Below, piece after piece: positions 60,701 to 62,730 of a stretch of 64,000 bases of DNA; position 1 is the first letter of the stretch, and each line of letters begins with the position of its first letter. The position numbers and the translations under genes were made by a program. The stretch is taken from the NCBI GenBank assembly GCA_013397695.1, contig VYZI01000236.1, positions 1,054,846 through 1,118,845 of the forward strand. Reading direction: 5' to 3'. This stretch comes from Centropus unirufus (Eukaryota; Chordata; Aves; Cuculiformes; Centropidae). The notes under the pieces are model-generated. The model was not told the origin of the DNA. It made no database searches and saw only the letters and a list, made by a program, of their open reading frames with translations.

Positions 60701-62730
60701 TTGAGACACTTCACTAACATCCTTCCTCAGGGCCTCTGTCTCACTGAGGGCCTGGTTTTTCTCATCTAGAAAAGCCTGAAGTTTTTCAGACAGACTTTCA
60801 AATAACTCCACTTTAGTCTTCAGTTCCTCCATTTTCATCAGCTTCTCTTTATGCTTGTGGCTCGCTTTAGAAAACCGTCCTGTGAGTTCGCTCATTTTAG
60901 CTTGCAGTGTGGAGGCAGTGGATGGATCTGCTGTTTCTGTGAACTTCTTCACTTTATCATTCATAGTGTTTATGCTGCTCTGGCGCCCCGCAATGTCTTG
61001 TTCCAGCATCTGAAACAAGCAAGGGCTGCTCTGTATTGCTTATAACTACACTTTGAGGCAAAAAATTGGTTCACTTTATCAAGCAACATATCAGTACAGC
61101 CAGGCCCTCGGCATAGATCTGTCTCAGCTACAAAACTCCACGTGTGCAGTTTCATTTCACTTCCTCACAATCTTTGCCAGCCCCTTCCCCAGCTTTGTTG
61201 CCCTTCTCTAGACACACTCCAGGACCTCAATGTCCTTCTTGTAGGGAGGGGCCCAGAACTGAACCCAGGACTCAATAGCAGAGATCGAACAGGACTGGAC
61301 CCAGCACTGAGCCCTGAGGACACCACTTGTGCCCGGTCTCCAGCTGGAATGAGATCCATTTACCACCCCTCTTTGGGCCCAGCCATCCAGCCAGTTTTCC
61401 AACCAGGAGAGGGTGCACCTGTCCAGACCAGTGGCAGCCAGTTTCTCAAGCAGAATGCTGTGAGAAACAGTGTCAAAGGCTTTACCAAAGTCCAAATAGC
61501 ATACATCCACAGCCCTCCCCTCATCCAGTAAGCAGGTCACTTTGTCATAGAAGGAGATCAGGTTGGCTGGGTAGGACCTGCCTTTCGTGAACCTGTGTTG
61601 ACTGGGCCTGATCACCTGGCTGTCTCGCATGTGCTGTGTGATAGCACTCAAGATGACTTGTTCCCACTGAGGTCAGACTGATTTTGAATCCATTAAAGAT
61701 GTCAAACTTAGATTTTATTTTCCTTGATGAAATCTGAATTAAACAAATGTTTCTTCGGAGAATGCTACTTACAATGCTTTTACTAATAATATCCTGAATA
61801 GCAGTAGAATTCAAAGGCACTTGATCTTGTTCTTCAAGACTCTTTTCGACACCTTCCATCCAATCCAGCATTTCATCCAAACCATCCTGCACACTCAGCG
61901 ATCGTGTTAGAGTTATTTGGAGCTTCTCATTCCTTTCATTCACAGACTTGGATAAATTGTCATACCTCTCCACAATATCACCTGTCAAAGAGAAAATATA
62001 TTTCTATTTTTTCCACTTGCCAAATTAAGCTTTGAACTCATTTTACCATTTCTCACCAGATGAGTTTGAGTCAAAAATTGCCTACACCAGAATGAAGCAA
62101 AACCATCAGCTTTACTGAAAACCACACAAAAGCTTCACATAGAGACAAGAAGCCCATAAGACAAATGAAATGAGGAGGTCGCTTACAGCTGTGCTCCCCA
62201 GCTTTCAGAATCTGGTTCCCACACGGCTCTAGCTTACAGCAGCTGTTAACTTTTCCCAAGAAATAAAATAACAGAGTATTAAGACAGCTCTTTTACAGTT
62301 ATGTCTTGTATGTCACTCTTAGAGCTGAAAGGTTCTTCCAGATGTTTATTAGAGCTGCAAAGCTTTCAGGATAAGCCTCTGAAAGTTATGAGTTTCATGT
62401 ATCTCCCATGGAGTTTTATAACTGACTCCAAAGAGGCAACCTCACACTTGTCTTATTTTGTTGCTCACTGATAAGAAGCTCGACATGAGCCAGCAATGGA
62501 CTTAAAACAGTGACACAAGGGTGTGGAAACTCTATTTTGTCTCTTCCAGTACCTGCATGCAGACACAAGTGATAAAAAGAGGTATTGAGAAAATTAAGCA
62601 TCTTACCCAGTGTTTTCTGAATCTCGCCTTTGTCTGGTGCCAGCTCTCCCCTTGTATCCAGTAGCACTTCAGCAGCTTTTTTCAGTTTTTCTACAGCAAT
62701 TTGGTGGTTGGACACTTGTCCCTGAAGAAT
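557..62730 (-). CDS. DST: Dystonin (DST/BPAG1) rod-domain segment, 35 exons (gene-level entry)
   Basis: This entry spans all main-transcript coding exons in the window, w1 (62607-62730) to w35 (557-763), totalling 7788 bp or 2596 codons with no internal stop and matching phases at every junction. Dystonin is a giant spectraplakin linking actin, microtubules and intermediate filaments. Only the spectrin-repeat rod is present here: long amphipathic helices with the repeat hallmarks (helix A Trp as in LLSWLIDTEELV, helix C Trp as in SRWDALL, and Leu heptads), about two dozen repeats of about 108 residues. DST rather than the paralogue MACF1 is chosen from recalled similarity to strings such as QFAEFDDELDSMAPVGRD and VQRLVERGRALDDARKRAKQ. 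Both ends of the gene lie outside the window. A MACF1 assignment is the main alternative and I consider it unlikely. Confidence 0.92.
993..1148 (-). CDS. DST: DST exon w34, spectrin repeat
   Basis: 52 codons, phase 0/0. Acceptor ATGTTTACAG, donor CACAAG|GTATGT. It reads TKLEEALNLAMEFHNSLQDF, contains FISWLTQAEQTLTAASQPSL and ends VLFQIDEHK. Confidence 0.96.
1149..2454 (-). other. DST: Intron w33-w34
   Basis: About 1.3 kb of AT-rich sequence; nothing recognised. Confidence 0.85.
2455..2625 (-). CDS. DST: DST exon w33, spectrin repeat
   Basis: 57 codons, phase 0/0. Acceptor CTTTATTTAG, donor GAAAAGAAA|GTACGT on the intron side. It reads ELCAAFEAKEETYKRLMQKG, then GQQMLARCPESAETN and INNLKEKWESVQTKLSERK. 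Confidence 0.94.
2626..3886 (-). other. DST: Intron w32-w33
   Basis: About 1.26 kb; nothing recognised beyond short A-rich runs. Confidence 0.85.
3887..4015 (-). CDS. DST: DST exon w32, spectrin repeat
   Basis: 43 codons, phase 0/0. Acceptor TATAATTTAG, donor CATATG|GTAAGT. It reads AQGFHGEVEDMQQWLTDTER then QLLASKPVGGLPETAREQLN, ending SHM. Confidence 0.95.
4016..4524 (-). other. DST: Intron w31-w32
   Basis: 509 bp; nothing recognised. Confidence 0.85.
4525..4722 (-). CDS. DST: DST exon w31, spectrin repeat
   Basis: 66 codons, phase 0/0. Acceptor CAATTGCAG, donor ATCCAG|GTGAGC. It reads VLQNDVLAHQSTVEAVRKAG and LELLNQRWQTVLEKTEQRK, ending LDSALIQ. Confidence 0.96.
4723..7271 (-). other. 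DST: Intron w30-w31
   Basis: 2.5 kb holding one CR1 fragment (6745-6963); the rest is unremarkable AT-rich sequence. Confidence 0.85.
6745..6963 (+). mobile_element. CR1 LINE 3' fragment
   Basis: Contains the CR1 3' block with GGCACAGGTTGCCCAGGG and the GTCCCTGCCCGTGGCAGG segment, ending CCATTCTATGATTCTATA. It is 5' truncated and in antisense orientation to DST. Confidence 0.9.
7272..7427 (-). CDS. DST: DST exon w30, spectrin repeat
   Basis: 52 codons, phase 0/0. Acceptor TTTACTATAG, donor CATCAT|GTATGT (unusual T at -1 but a good intron side). It reads [20 protein letters not shown], contains LLTWLTHTEDLLNEQKPVGG and ends ELAKHH. Confidence 0.93.
7428..8207 (-). other. DST: Intron w29-w30
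   Basis: 780 bp; nothing recognised. Confidence 0.85.
8208..8381 (-). CDS. DST: DST exon w29, spectrin repeat
   Basis: 58 codons, phase 0/0. Acceptor TTTACCACAG, donor AGACAG|GTAAAT. It reads QFKTEAYQQQIEMERLNHQA and ends WDTLEEKIINRQ. A CR1 fragment begins about 45 bp upstream of the acceptor. Confidence 0.95.
8382..10034 (-). other. DST: Intron w28-w29
   Basis: 1.65 kb with a CR1 at its 3' end (8427-8937, close to the w29 acceptor); the remainder is unremarkable. Confidence 0.85.
8427..8937 (+). mobile_element. CR1 LINE 3' fragment
   Basis: A 5'-truncated CR1 starting at the GCATCTTGGCTTGGATCAGA block and ending with the GATTCTATGATTCC tail. The antisense element starts 45 bp from the acceptor of w29. 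Confidence 0.92.
10035..10136 (-). CDS. DST: DST exon w28, spectrin repeat
   Basis: 34 codons, phase 0/0. Acceptor GATTTTTCAG, donor CTCAAG|GTATGA. It reads AIFDWVDIAGSKLASMSPVG and ends ETVKQQTEELK, a helix A to B segment. Confidence 0.94.
10137..12140 (-). other. DST: Intron w27-w28
   Basis: 2.0 kb; several short open frames but no splice-flanked coding block and no recognised repeat. Confidence 0.85.
12141..12242 (-). CDS. DST: DST exon w27, spectrin repeat
   Basis: 34 codons, phase 0/0. Acceptor TTCCTTGCAG, donor TTGCAG|GTGAGT. It reads LNSAWDALNKTWKERVDKLA and ends AVQYQDGLQ, the helix C Trp region of one repeat. Confidence 0.94.
12243..13066 (-). other. DST: Intron w26-w27
   Basis: 824 bp with an A/T-rich run near 12730-12790; nothing else. 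Confidence 0.85.
13067..13189 (-). CDS. DST: DST exon w26, spectrin repeat
   Basis: 41 codons, phase 0/0. Acceptor TTCTTTGTAG, donor GATGAG|GTATGG. It reads AAKEEIDGLQEELEAVVSLG and ends PDKPIVNKSIDE. First of ten consecutive frame-neutral exons. Confidence 0.94.
13190..14461 (-). other. DST: Introns w25-w26 and w24-w25
   Basis: Introns at 13190-13883 and 14111-14461 flank exon w25. No element is recognised in either. Confidence 0.85.
13884..14110 (-). CDS. DST: DST exon w25, spectrin repeat
   Basis: Acceptor TGCTGTTTAG, donor GCTGAG|GTCAGT; phase 1 in, phase 0 out. It reads AVQDKLDQMVFIWEDIQTLT and FWCDHMALVATIKDTQDFI, ending QQQETAE. Confidence 0.95.
14462..14693 (-). CDS. DST: DST exon w24, spectrin repeat
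   Basis: Acceptor CCCTCCCAG, donor CTAAAG|GTAGTA; phase 0 in, phase 1 out. It reads FHDKIDQTLESLKRIVERLR then VSVDLEKLQPVYETLQQRGE, ending DKDISAK plus one base. Confidence 0.95.
14844..14901 (+). mobile_element. CR1 3' tail remnant (first of a tandem pair)
   Basis: Only the terminal CR1 segment, GTTGGAACTAAATGATG to ATTCTATGATTCTATA, immediately followed by a second CR1 3' end. Confidence 0.8.
14903..15104 (+). mobile_element. CR1 LINE 3' fragment (second of a tandem pair)
   Basis: Begins at the GGAAAGAATTCTTCATGATG block, passes GGCACAGGCTGCCCAGGG and GTCCCTGCCCATGGCAGG, and ends CCAACCCAAACCATTCT. Confidence 0.88.
16520..16627 (+). mobile_element. CR1 3' tail remnant
   Basis: A short CR1 end with TTTAGTGGCAGACAGGTACA, TGATCTCAGAGGTCTTTTCC and two copies of the ATTCTATG terminal unit. 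Confidence 0.85.
17163..17185. repeat. 10-bp inverted repeat in a T/A-rich tract
   Basis: TTTTACTCTC, AGG, GAGAGTAAAA, flanked by poly(T)/poly(A) runs from 17100 to 17210. Confidence 0.85.
17901..18104 (-). CDS. DST: DST exon w23, spectrin repeat
   Basis: 68 codons, phase 0/0. Acceptor TTTGTTATAG, donor ACCCAG|GTATTA. It reads [20 protein letters not shown] and LSPGEGFSIQEKYVAAD, ending with a Cys-Thr-Gln. Confidence 0.95.
18105..21623 (-). other. DST: Intron w22-w23
   Basis: 3.5 kb with one CR1 (18519-19060). The stretch 20440-20620 is non-repetitive and has isolated CpGs and may be a conserved noncoding element. Otherwise nothing. Confidence 0.8.
18519..19060 (+). mobile_element. CR1 LINE 3' fragment
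   Basis: A 5'-truncated CR1 from the GGTGATTCTGCCCATTCACT block through GAGGCTGAGGAGAGACCTCA to a TTATTCTATG end. It contains overlapping open frames of up to 153 codons that are repeat sequence and not genes. Confidence 0.92.
21624..21842 (-). CDS. DST: DST exon w22, spectrin repeat
   Basis: 73 codons, phase 0/0. Acceptor TATTTTACAG, donor CACAGG|GTAAGT. It reads KKIKSLLQKYDTVCQMNSER and FWETYEELWPWLTETEMI, ending QQQEEHR. The WPWLTETE block is a strong helix A. Confidence 0.96.
21843..23542 (-). other. DST: Intron w21-w22
   Basis: 1.7 kb; nothing recognised. Confidence 0.85.
23543..23650 (-). CDS. DST: DST exon w21, spectrin repeat
   Basis: 36 codons, phase 0/0. Acceptor TGTTTCAAG, donor ATGAAG|GTAAAG. 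It reads AFTMEILKHKDTIDELVKSG and ends EEEKQTMK. It is separated from w20 by the shortest intron in the window (164 bp). Confidence 0.94.
23815..23934 (-). CDS. DST: DST exon w20, spectrin repeat
   Basis: 40 codons, phase 0/0, with no in-frame early Met. Acceptor TCATTTAG, donor CAAAAG|GTAAAA. It reads FDQAADAEFAWIAETEKKLM then GDIRLEQDQTTAQLQVQK. Confidence 0.94.
23935..27570 (-). other. DST: Intron w19-w20
   Basis: 3.6 kb without any recognisable CR1, unlike other introns of this size. It holds the AT inverted repeat at 25523-25553. Confidence 0.85.
25523..25553. repeat. 13-bp inverted repeat with 5-nt loop
   Basis: Arms TATATTCTATATA and TATATAGAATATA around TTCCC, in the w19-w20 intron. 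Confidence 0.9.
27571..27777 (-). CDS. DST: DST exon w19, spectrin repeat
   Basis: 69 codons, phase 0/0. Acceptor CTTTTCCCAG, donor CAGCAG|GTACTG. It reads ELKKEAKNNKGLLDTLNEVG, contains FLELVPWRAREGLDKLI and ends AAILRFQQ. Confidence 0.95.
27778..28778 (-). other. DST: Intron w18-w19
   Basis: 1.0 kb; contains the 24-bp palindrome at 28296-28319. Confidence 0.85.
28296..28319. repeat. Perfect 24-bp AT-rich palindrome
   Basis: TTTCTTTTTATA followed directly by its reverse complement, in the w18-w19 intron. Confidence 0.95.
28779..29020 (-). CDS. DST: DST exon w18, spectrin repeat
   Basis: Acceptor GATATTCTAG, donor CAAAAA|GTAGGT; phase 1 in, phase 0 out. It reads DEVVIIQDKLEGIKARYKDI and LCQWLDEVEVELVSYETQI, ending QVQERQK. 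Confidence 0.95.
29021..30148 (-). other. DST: Intron w17-w18
   Basis: 1.1 kb; a CAAAACAAAC-type A-rich run at 29070-29105 and nothing else. Confidence 0.85.
30149..30233 (-). CDS. DST: DST exon w17, short 85-bp exon
   Basis: Smallest coding exon seen. Acceptor TCCTCATAG, donor ACAACAG|GTGAGA; phase 0 in, phase 1 out. It reads DLEEEILLRKQNVDLAIQNG then LELLKQTT plus one base, completed as Gly by w18. Confidence 0.94.
30423..30749 (-). CDS. DST: DST exon w16, full spectrin repeat
   Basis: 109 codons, phase 0/0, one repeat length in a single exon. Acceptor AACTAATATAG, donor CTACTG|GTATTT. It begins ALEDDVLAHSKNLHQAISTG, contains ELMNWLNEIHDKLSRLSVQD and ends KQHFELL. The intron after it is only 189 bp. 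Confidence 0.95.
30994..31153 (-). CDS. DST: DST exon w15, spectrin repeat
   Basis: Acceptor GTTGATAG, donor CATAAA|GTAAGA; phase 2 in, phase 0 out. It reads NRQLEGISVVAQQFHEALEP and LMEWLTATEKRLANAEPIGT, ending QQQISQHK. Confidence 0.95.
31795..31938 (-). mobile_element. CR1 LINE 3' fragment, sense to DST
   Basis: Reverse complement of the CR1 3' block: GTTGGAAGGGACCTTGAAGA, the TGCCATAGGCAGGGGCACC segment and CCTGGCCTTGAACACCTCCA. The terminal tail is degraded. Confidence 0.88.
32199..32624 (+). mobile_element. CR1 LINE 3' fragment
   Basis: Runs from GGGCCCCTCACTCCAAGAAA to the CTCTATGATTCTATG end, with an internal deletion between the GAGAAGAGGA and GTGCTGGTCTCTTCTCCC blocks. Confidence 0.9.
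33049..33268 (+). mobile_element. CR1 LINE internal fragment lacking its 3' end
   Basis: Starts with GGCCCAGGTGGACAAGATGG and ends near GTCCAGAGAAGAAAAACAAA. The usual tail is missing, which is unusual for CR1 and points to a later deletion. Confidence 0.85.
33895..34061 (-). CDS. DST: DST exon w14, spectrin repeat
   Basis: Acceptor TCTCTGTAG, donor ACAAG|GTACGT; phase 0 in, phase 2 out. It reads LLQRLLDDRKPTVEVIKREG to LLDSRWDALLSKAET, with the helix C Trp. Its 3' boundary is fixed by the frame of w15. Confidence 0.95.
34062..36578 (-). other. DST: Introns w13-w14 and w12-w13
   Basis: Introns at 34062-35303 and 35475-36578. No repeats or regulatory elements recognised. Plus-strand open frames here (e.g. 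35808-36206) lack support. Confidence 0.85.
35304..35474 (-). CDS. DST: DST exon w13, spectrin repeat
   Basis: 57 codons, phase 0/0. Acceptor TTTTTCTAG, donor CAGAAA|GTAAGT. It reads VAQRAAQLQEALLHCGRFQD and LLSWLIDTEELVANQKPPS, ending AQIQEQK; a textbook helix A. Confidence 0.96.
36579..36740 (-). CDS. DST: DST exon w12, first exon shared by both promoters
   Basis: 54 codons, phase 0 at both ends. Acceptor TCAATGTCAG, donor AAGAAG|GTTATT, a weak donor (T at +3). It reads VFQKEEIEPLQVKQQEVNWL to DVNTRWKTLNKK. It can be joined from w11 (full-length) or from the alternative first exon (short form). Confidence 0.94.
36741..38932 (-). other. DST: Intron between alternative first exon and w12
   Basis: 2.2 kb; contains the purine tract at 36969-37075 and a mildly GC-richer block at 38460-38790. 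The full-length transcript skips this stretch as part of the larger w11-w12 intron (36741-46251). Confidence 0.85.
36969..37075. repeat. Purine-rich low-complexity tract
   Basis: Almost uninterrupted A/G on the plus strand, i.e. a pyrimidine tract in DST sense about 0.25-0.35 kb upstream of the w12 acceptor. Confidence 0.8.
38933..40219 (-). CDS. DST: DST alternative first coding exon, 429-residue isoform-specific N-terminus
   Basis: An open frame of 429 codons from ATG 40219 to donor GACAAG|GTAATA at 38932/38933. It ends in phase 0, exactly as w11 does, so it can splice to w12 (SDK joined to VFQKEE). The ATG lies one base after a good acceptor (CTCCTTTCAG|G), implying an upstream noncoding exon. 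The protein is acidic and Ser-rich without heptads, so probably disordered. It starts MGKPLSRPDC (myristoylation-like, residues 1-7), has EDCYVPQRSIYDTVRLNEQI at 30-49, a basic/aromatic KKEHRRSWRMFVPPNF at 131-146, and DSGLCS at 185-190. It resembles the leader I recall for MACF1 isoform 4. The resulting protein would lack the actin-binding and plakin domains and w1-w11, keeping 1383 rod residues within the window. Confidence 0.9.
40421..40900 (-). other. DST: Candidate 5' noncoding first exon and leader for the alternative transcript
   Basis: A near-consensus donor CCCAG|GTAAAG occurs on the minus strand at 40420/40421. It lies 200 bp before the acceptor that precedes the alternative ATG, so a noncoding exon running from the CpG island to 40421 and a 200-bp intron (40221-40420) are plausible. 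The leader would contain upstream ATGs (a 70-codon open frame at 40535-40747). The 5' end is unknown. An alternative strong donor (AGAG|GTGAGT) exists at about 42353. Confidence 0.45.
40905..41395 (-). promoter_or_regulatory. DST: CpG island / internal promoter of the short dystonin transcript
   Basis: The only strongly GC-rich, CpG-dense block in an otherwise AT-rich window, with dozens of CpG and repeated GGGGCGGGG Sp1-type boxes around 41281-41312. It lies 0.7-1.2 kb upstream, in minus-strand sense, of the alternative ATG exon. Vertebrate CpG islands usually mark promoters, and no other gene start is nearby. The strand is inferred from the adjacent exon. No TATA box is evident and no exact start site can be set. 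Confidence 0.75.
41265..41395. repeat. G-rich degenerate tandem repeat (GGGATGCGGGG-like)
   Basis: About ten imperfect copies of a 10-18 base G-rich unit (GGGATGCGGGGCGGG variants, drifting to GGGACGCGAGG and AAAGGAGGGATGCGGGG). It is a minisatellite-like array inside the CpG island with many runs of three or more G on the plus strand. Confidence 0.75.
41396..46251 (-). other. DST: Region upstream of the CpG island, part of the w11-w12 intron
   Basis: 4.9 kb with no recognisable CR1 and no coding block. It holds a candidate donor at about 42353 and poly(T) at 43721. It may contain regulatory sequence for the internal promoter, but nothing specific is visible. Confidence 0.75.
46252..47726 (-). 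CDS. DST: DST exon w11, 1475-bp exon with 4-5 spectrin repeats
   Basis: By far the longest shared exon in the window: 491 complete codons uninterrupted. Acceptor CTTTTTGTAG, donor TTCAAG|GTAGGA; phase 1 in, phase 0 out. It begins DNHVQQLQSAYATSHQFQQM, includes LQPWIEKCQSNLSELKVGI and FSQFAEFDDELDSMAPVGRD, and ends ETETINQQLNTFK. Four to five tandem spectrin repeats with no intron contrast with flanking exons of 85-500 bp. It is the last exon before the internal promoter and is absent from transcripts starting there. Confidence 0.97.
47727..48577 (-). other. DST: Intron w10-w11
   Basis: 851 bp; nothing recognised. Confidence 0.85.
48578..49073 (-). CDS. DST: DST exon w10, about 1.5 spectrin repeats
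   Basis: A 496-bp exon with acceptor TCTTCCCAG and donor AAATCAG|GTTTGT (a less typical +3 T); phase 0 in, phase 1 out. It begins ILLKEFDTRKPQYEQLTMAG, contains LAGVAQKWDSLTGQLRKRCD and ends ILKSFKDIEQKS. It continues directly into the long exon w11. Confidence 0.95.
49074..50613 (-). other. DST: Intron w9-w10
   Basis: 1.5 kb with one CR1 (49960-50411). Confidence 0.87.
49960..50411 (+). mobile_element. CR1 LINE 3' fragment
   Basis: Runs from GAGGTTCTGGAGCACATCCA through GGAATGGCCTCAAGCTGCAC to CCAACCTGGTGAATCTATGA; antisense to DST in the w9-w10 intron. Confidence 0.92.
50614..50813 (-). CDS. DST: DST exon w9, spectrin repeat
   Basis: Acceptor TCGTTGTTAG, donor GTTCAG|GTGAGT; phase 1 in, phase 0 out. 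It reads DSKWKELNQVTSERQQKLEE and LKHWLVEKELMVSVLGPLS, ending KQQVQ. Both helix C and helix A Trp positions are present. Confidence 0.95.
51926..51956. repeat. Poly(T) tract
   Basis: Two T runs split by one C, in the w8-w9 intron. Further homopolymer runs occur at 32798-32813 (A), 40858-40874 (T), 43721-43736 (T) and 51200-51217 (A). Confidence 0.9.
52490..52619 (-). CDS. DST: DST exon w8, spectrin repeat
   Basis: Acceptor AATTTGCAG, donor AAATAG|GTACTT; phase 0 in, phase 1 out. It reads LFETELKQSANKVQELKDKV then NPNSPEAPKWRQTLDKI plus one base. The linker with three Pro/Asn residues marks a loop between helices. The exon contains no Met codon in frame. Confidence 0.93.
54213..54448 (-). CDS. 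DST: DST exon w7, spectrin repeat
   Basis: Acceptor CCTGTTGCAG, donor CATAAG|GTACTT; phase 1 in, phase 0 out. It reads LTTVQQAMSDVNHSYEDLGV, contains SMMQWLQKMDKTASDWE and ends AQVEEHK. The w6/w7 junction codon reads Glu. Confidence 0.95.
55050..55771 (+). mobile_element. CR1 LINE 3' fragment, longest copy with a 3' end
   Basis: About 720 bp, including the upstream GGGCCCTGTACTTGGGACAC and GACCTGGGGGTGTGGGTTGA blocks and ending GAGATTCTATGATTTATG. It contains a 207-codon open frame on the plus strand that is CR1 sequence and not a gene. Confidence 0.93.
56812..56928 (+). mobile_element. Diverged CR1 3' tail remnant
   Basis: Matches the tail pattern loosely: GGTTTAGTGGTGGGCTTAGC, then CGATGATCTTAAGGGTCTTT and GGATTCTGTG. 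Probably an older subfamily. Confidence 0.7.
57577..57608 (+). repeat. 12-bp tandem duplication
   Basis: AGAGAACGGAGC occurs twice in direct succession, followed by a partial copy (AGAGGAGC). Confidence 0.85.
57681..57728. repeat. Perfect 21-bp inverted repeat with 6-nt loop
   Basis: The arm 57681-57701 (starting CTTGATTTCT, ending TCTCTTC) is exactly the reverse complement of 57708-57728, separated by AACTAT. It lies in the w6-w7 intron, outside any repeat I recognise. Confidence 0.97.
58759..58885 (-). CDS. DST: DST exon w6, spectrin repeat
   Basis: Acceptor TTTACCAG, donor AAATCAG|GTATGT; phase 0 in, phase 1 out. It reads NLKDEWTSKAPELQQMNSRG and ends VTSPAKLRAVTKS plus one base. It joins w7 in frame across a 4.3-kb intron. 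Confidence 0.93.
59146..59302 (-). CDS. DST: DST exon w5, spectrin repeat
   Basis: Acceptor CTGTCTAG, donor GCACTG|GTAAGACG; phase 2 in, phase 0 out. It reads EEDVSSCQKQMDAFELLVGS then LKKWIKETTERIPAAQPSL and ends LEDAL. The Trp in LKKWIKET is the helix A marker. Confidence 0.94.
59303..59824 (-). other. DST: Intron w4-w5
   Basis: 522 bp; nothing recognised. Confidence 0.85.
59825..59991 (-). CDS. DST: DST exon w4, spectrin repeat
   Basis: Acceptor CTGTTTTGCAG, donor GGAAAA|GTAAGT; phase 0 in, phase 2 out. It reads EASVELTQHKKDLEVLQKLL to VEETVKEK, the last Lys being completed by w5. A CR1 retrotransposon ends only about 21 bp upstream of this acceptor (60013), so most of the branch-point region is repeat-derived. 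Confidence 0.94.
59992..60691 (-). other. DST: Intron w3-w4
   Basis: 700 bp, about three quarters of it a single CR1 (60013-60548). Confidence 0.9.
60013..60548 (-). mobile_element. CR1 LINE 3' fragment ending 21 bp from exon w4
   Basis: Reverse complement of CR1: CATAGAATCACAGAATC tail at the low end, then GGTTGGAAGGGACCTTAAAG, CCTGGCCTTGAACATTCCCA and GGGCACAATACTCCAGG at the high end. It lies in the same orientation as DST with its 3' end against the w4 acceptor. Confidence 0.93.
60692..61009 (-). CDS. DST: DST exon w3, spectrin repeat
   Basis: 318 bp, 106 codons, phase 0 at both ends, so it is frame-neutral if skipped. Acceptor GTTTCAG, donor ATGCAG|GTACCG. It begins MLEQDIAGRQSSINTMNDKV and ends SEVSQYMQ, with one complete repeat rich in Lys/Glu heptads. 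The first ATG is internal to the transcript and not a start site. Confidence 0.95.
61010..61772 (-). other. DST: Intron w2-w3
   Basis: 763 bp, mostly the CR1 with the reverse-transcriptase relic (61177-61670). Confidence 0.9.
61177..61670 (-). mobile_element. CR1 LINE with reverse-transcriptase relic
   Basis: A minus-strand CR1 piece joining a distal block (61177 to about 61267) to an ORF2 part. The frame at about 61270-61650 reads YLDFGKAFDTVSHSILLEKL and LSWLENWLDG, characteristic of the C-terminal half of a CR1 reverse transcriptase. The missing sequence between the two blocks indicates an internal deletion. It encodes no complete enzyme. Confidence 0.9.
61773..61981 (-). CDS. DST: DST exon w2, spectrin repeat
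   Basis: Acceptor TTTGACAG, donor AGCATT|GTAAGTAGC. It enters in phase 1 and leaves in phase 0. The translation runs GDIVERYDNLSKSVNERNEK to DIISKSI and contains the helix A core LDEMLDWMEGVEKSLEEQ. Confidence 0.95.
61982..62606 (-). other. DST: Intron w1-w2
   Basis: 625 bp; nothing recognised. Confidence 0.85.
62607..62730 (-). CDS. DST: DST exon w1 (most upstream in window)
   Basis: Acceptor TTTTGCAG lies just above 62730; donor CTGG|GTAAGATG lies just below 62607. It translates as ILQGQVSNHQIAVEKLKKAA and ends KTL plus one base (phase 1), completed as Gly by w2. It is a 41-codon piece of a spectrin repeat. The preceding exon is outside the window. Confidence 0.93.

Noticed and set aside
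60692..61009. The Met at the start of w3 as a possible translation start of a shorter protein
   Set aside because: It follows a standard acceptor in phase and lacks any promoter-like sequence; it is an internal codon.
61208..61651. 147-codon minus-strand open frame with reverse-transcriptase similarity
   Set aside because: It is a decayed CR1 ORF2 piece, annotated as a mobile element and not as a host gene.
557..62730. MACF1 as the gene identity
   Set aside because: MACF1 shares the architecture, but the rod peptides recalled for DST fit far more closely along the whole series of exons.
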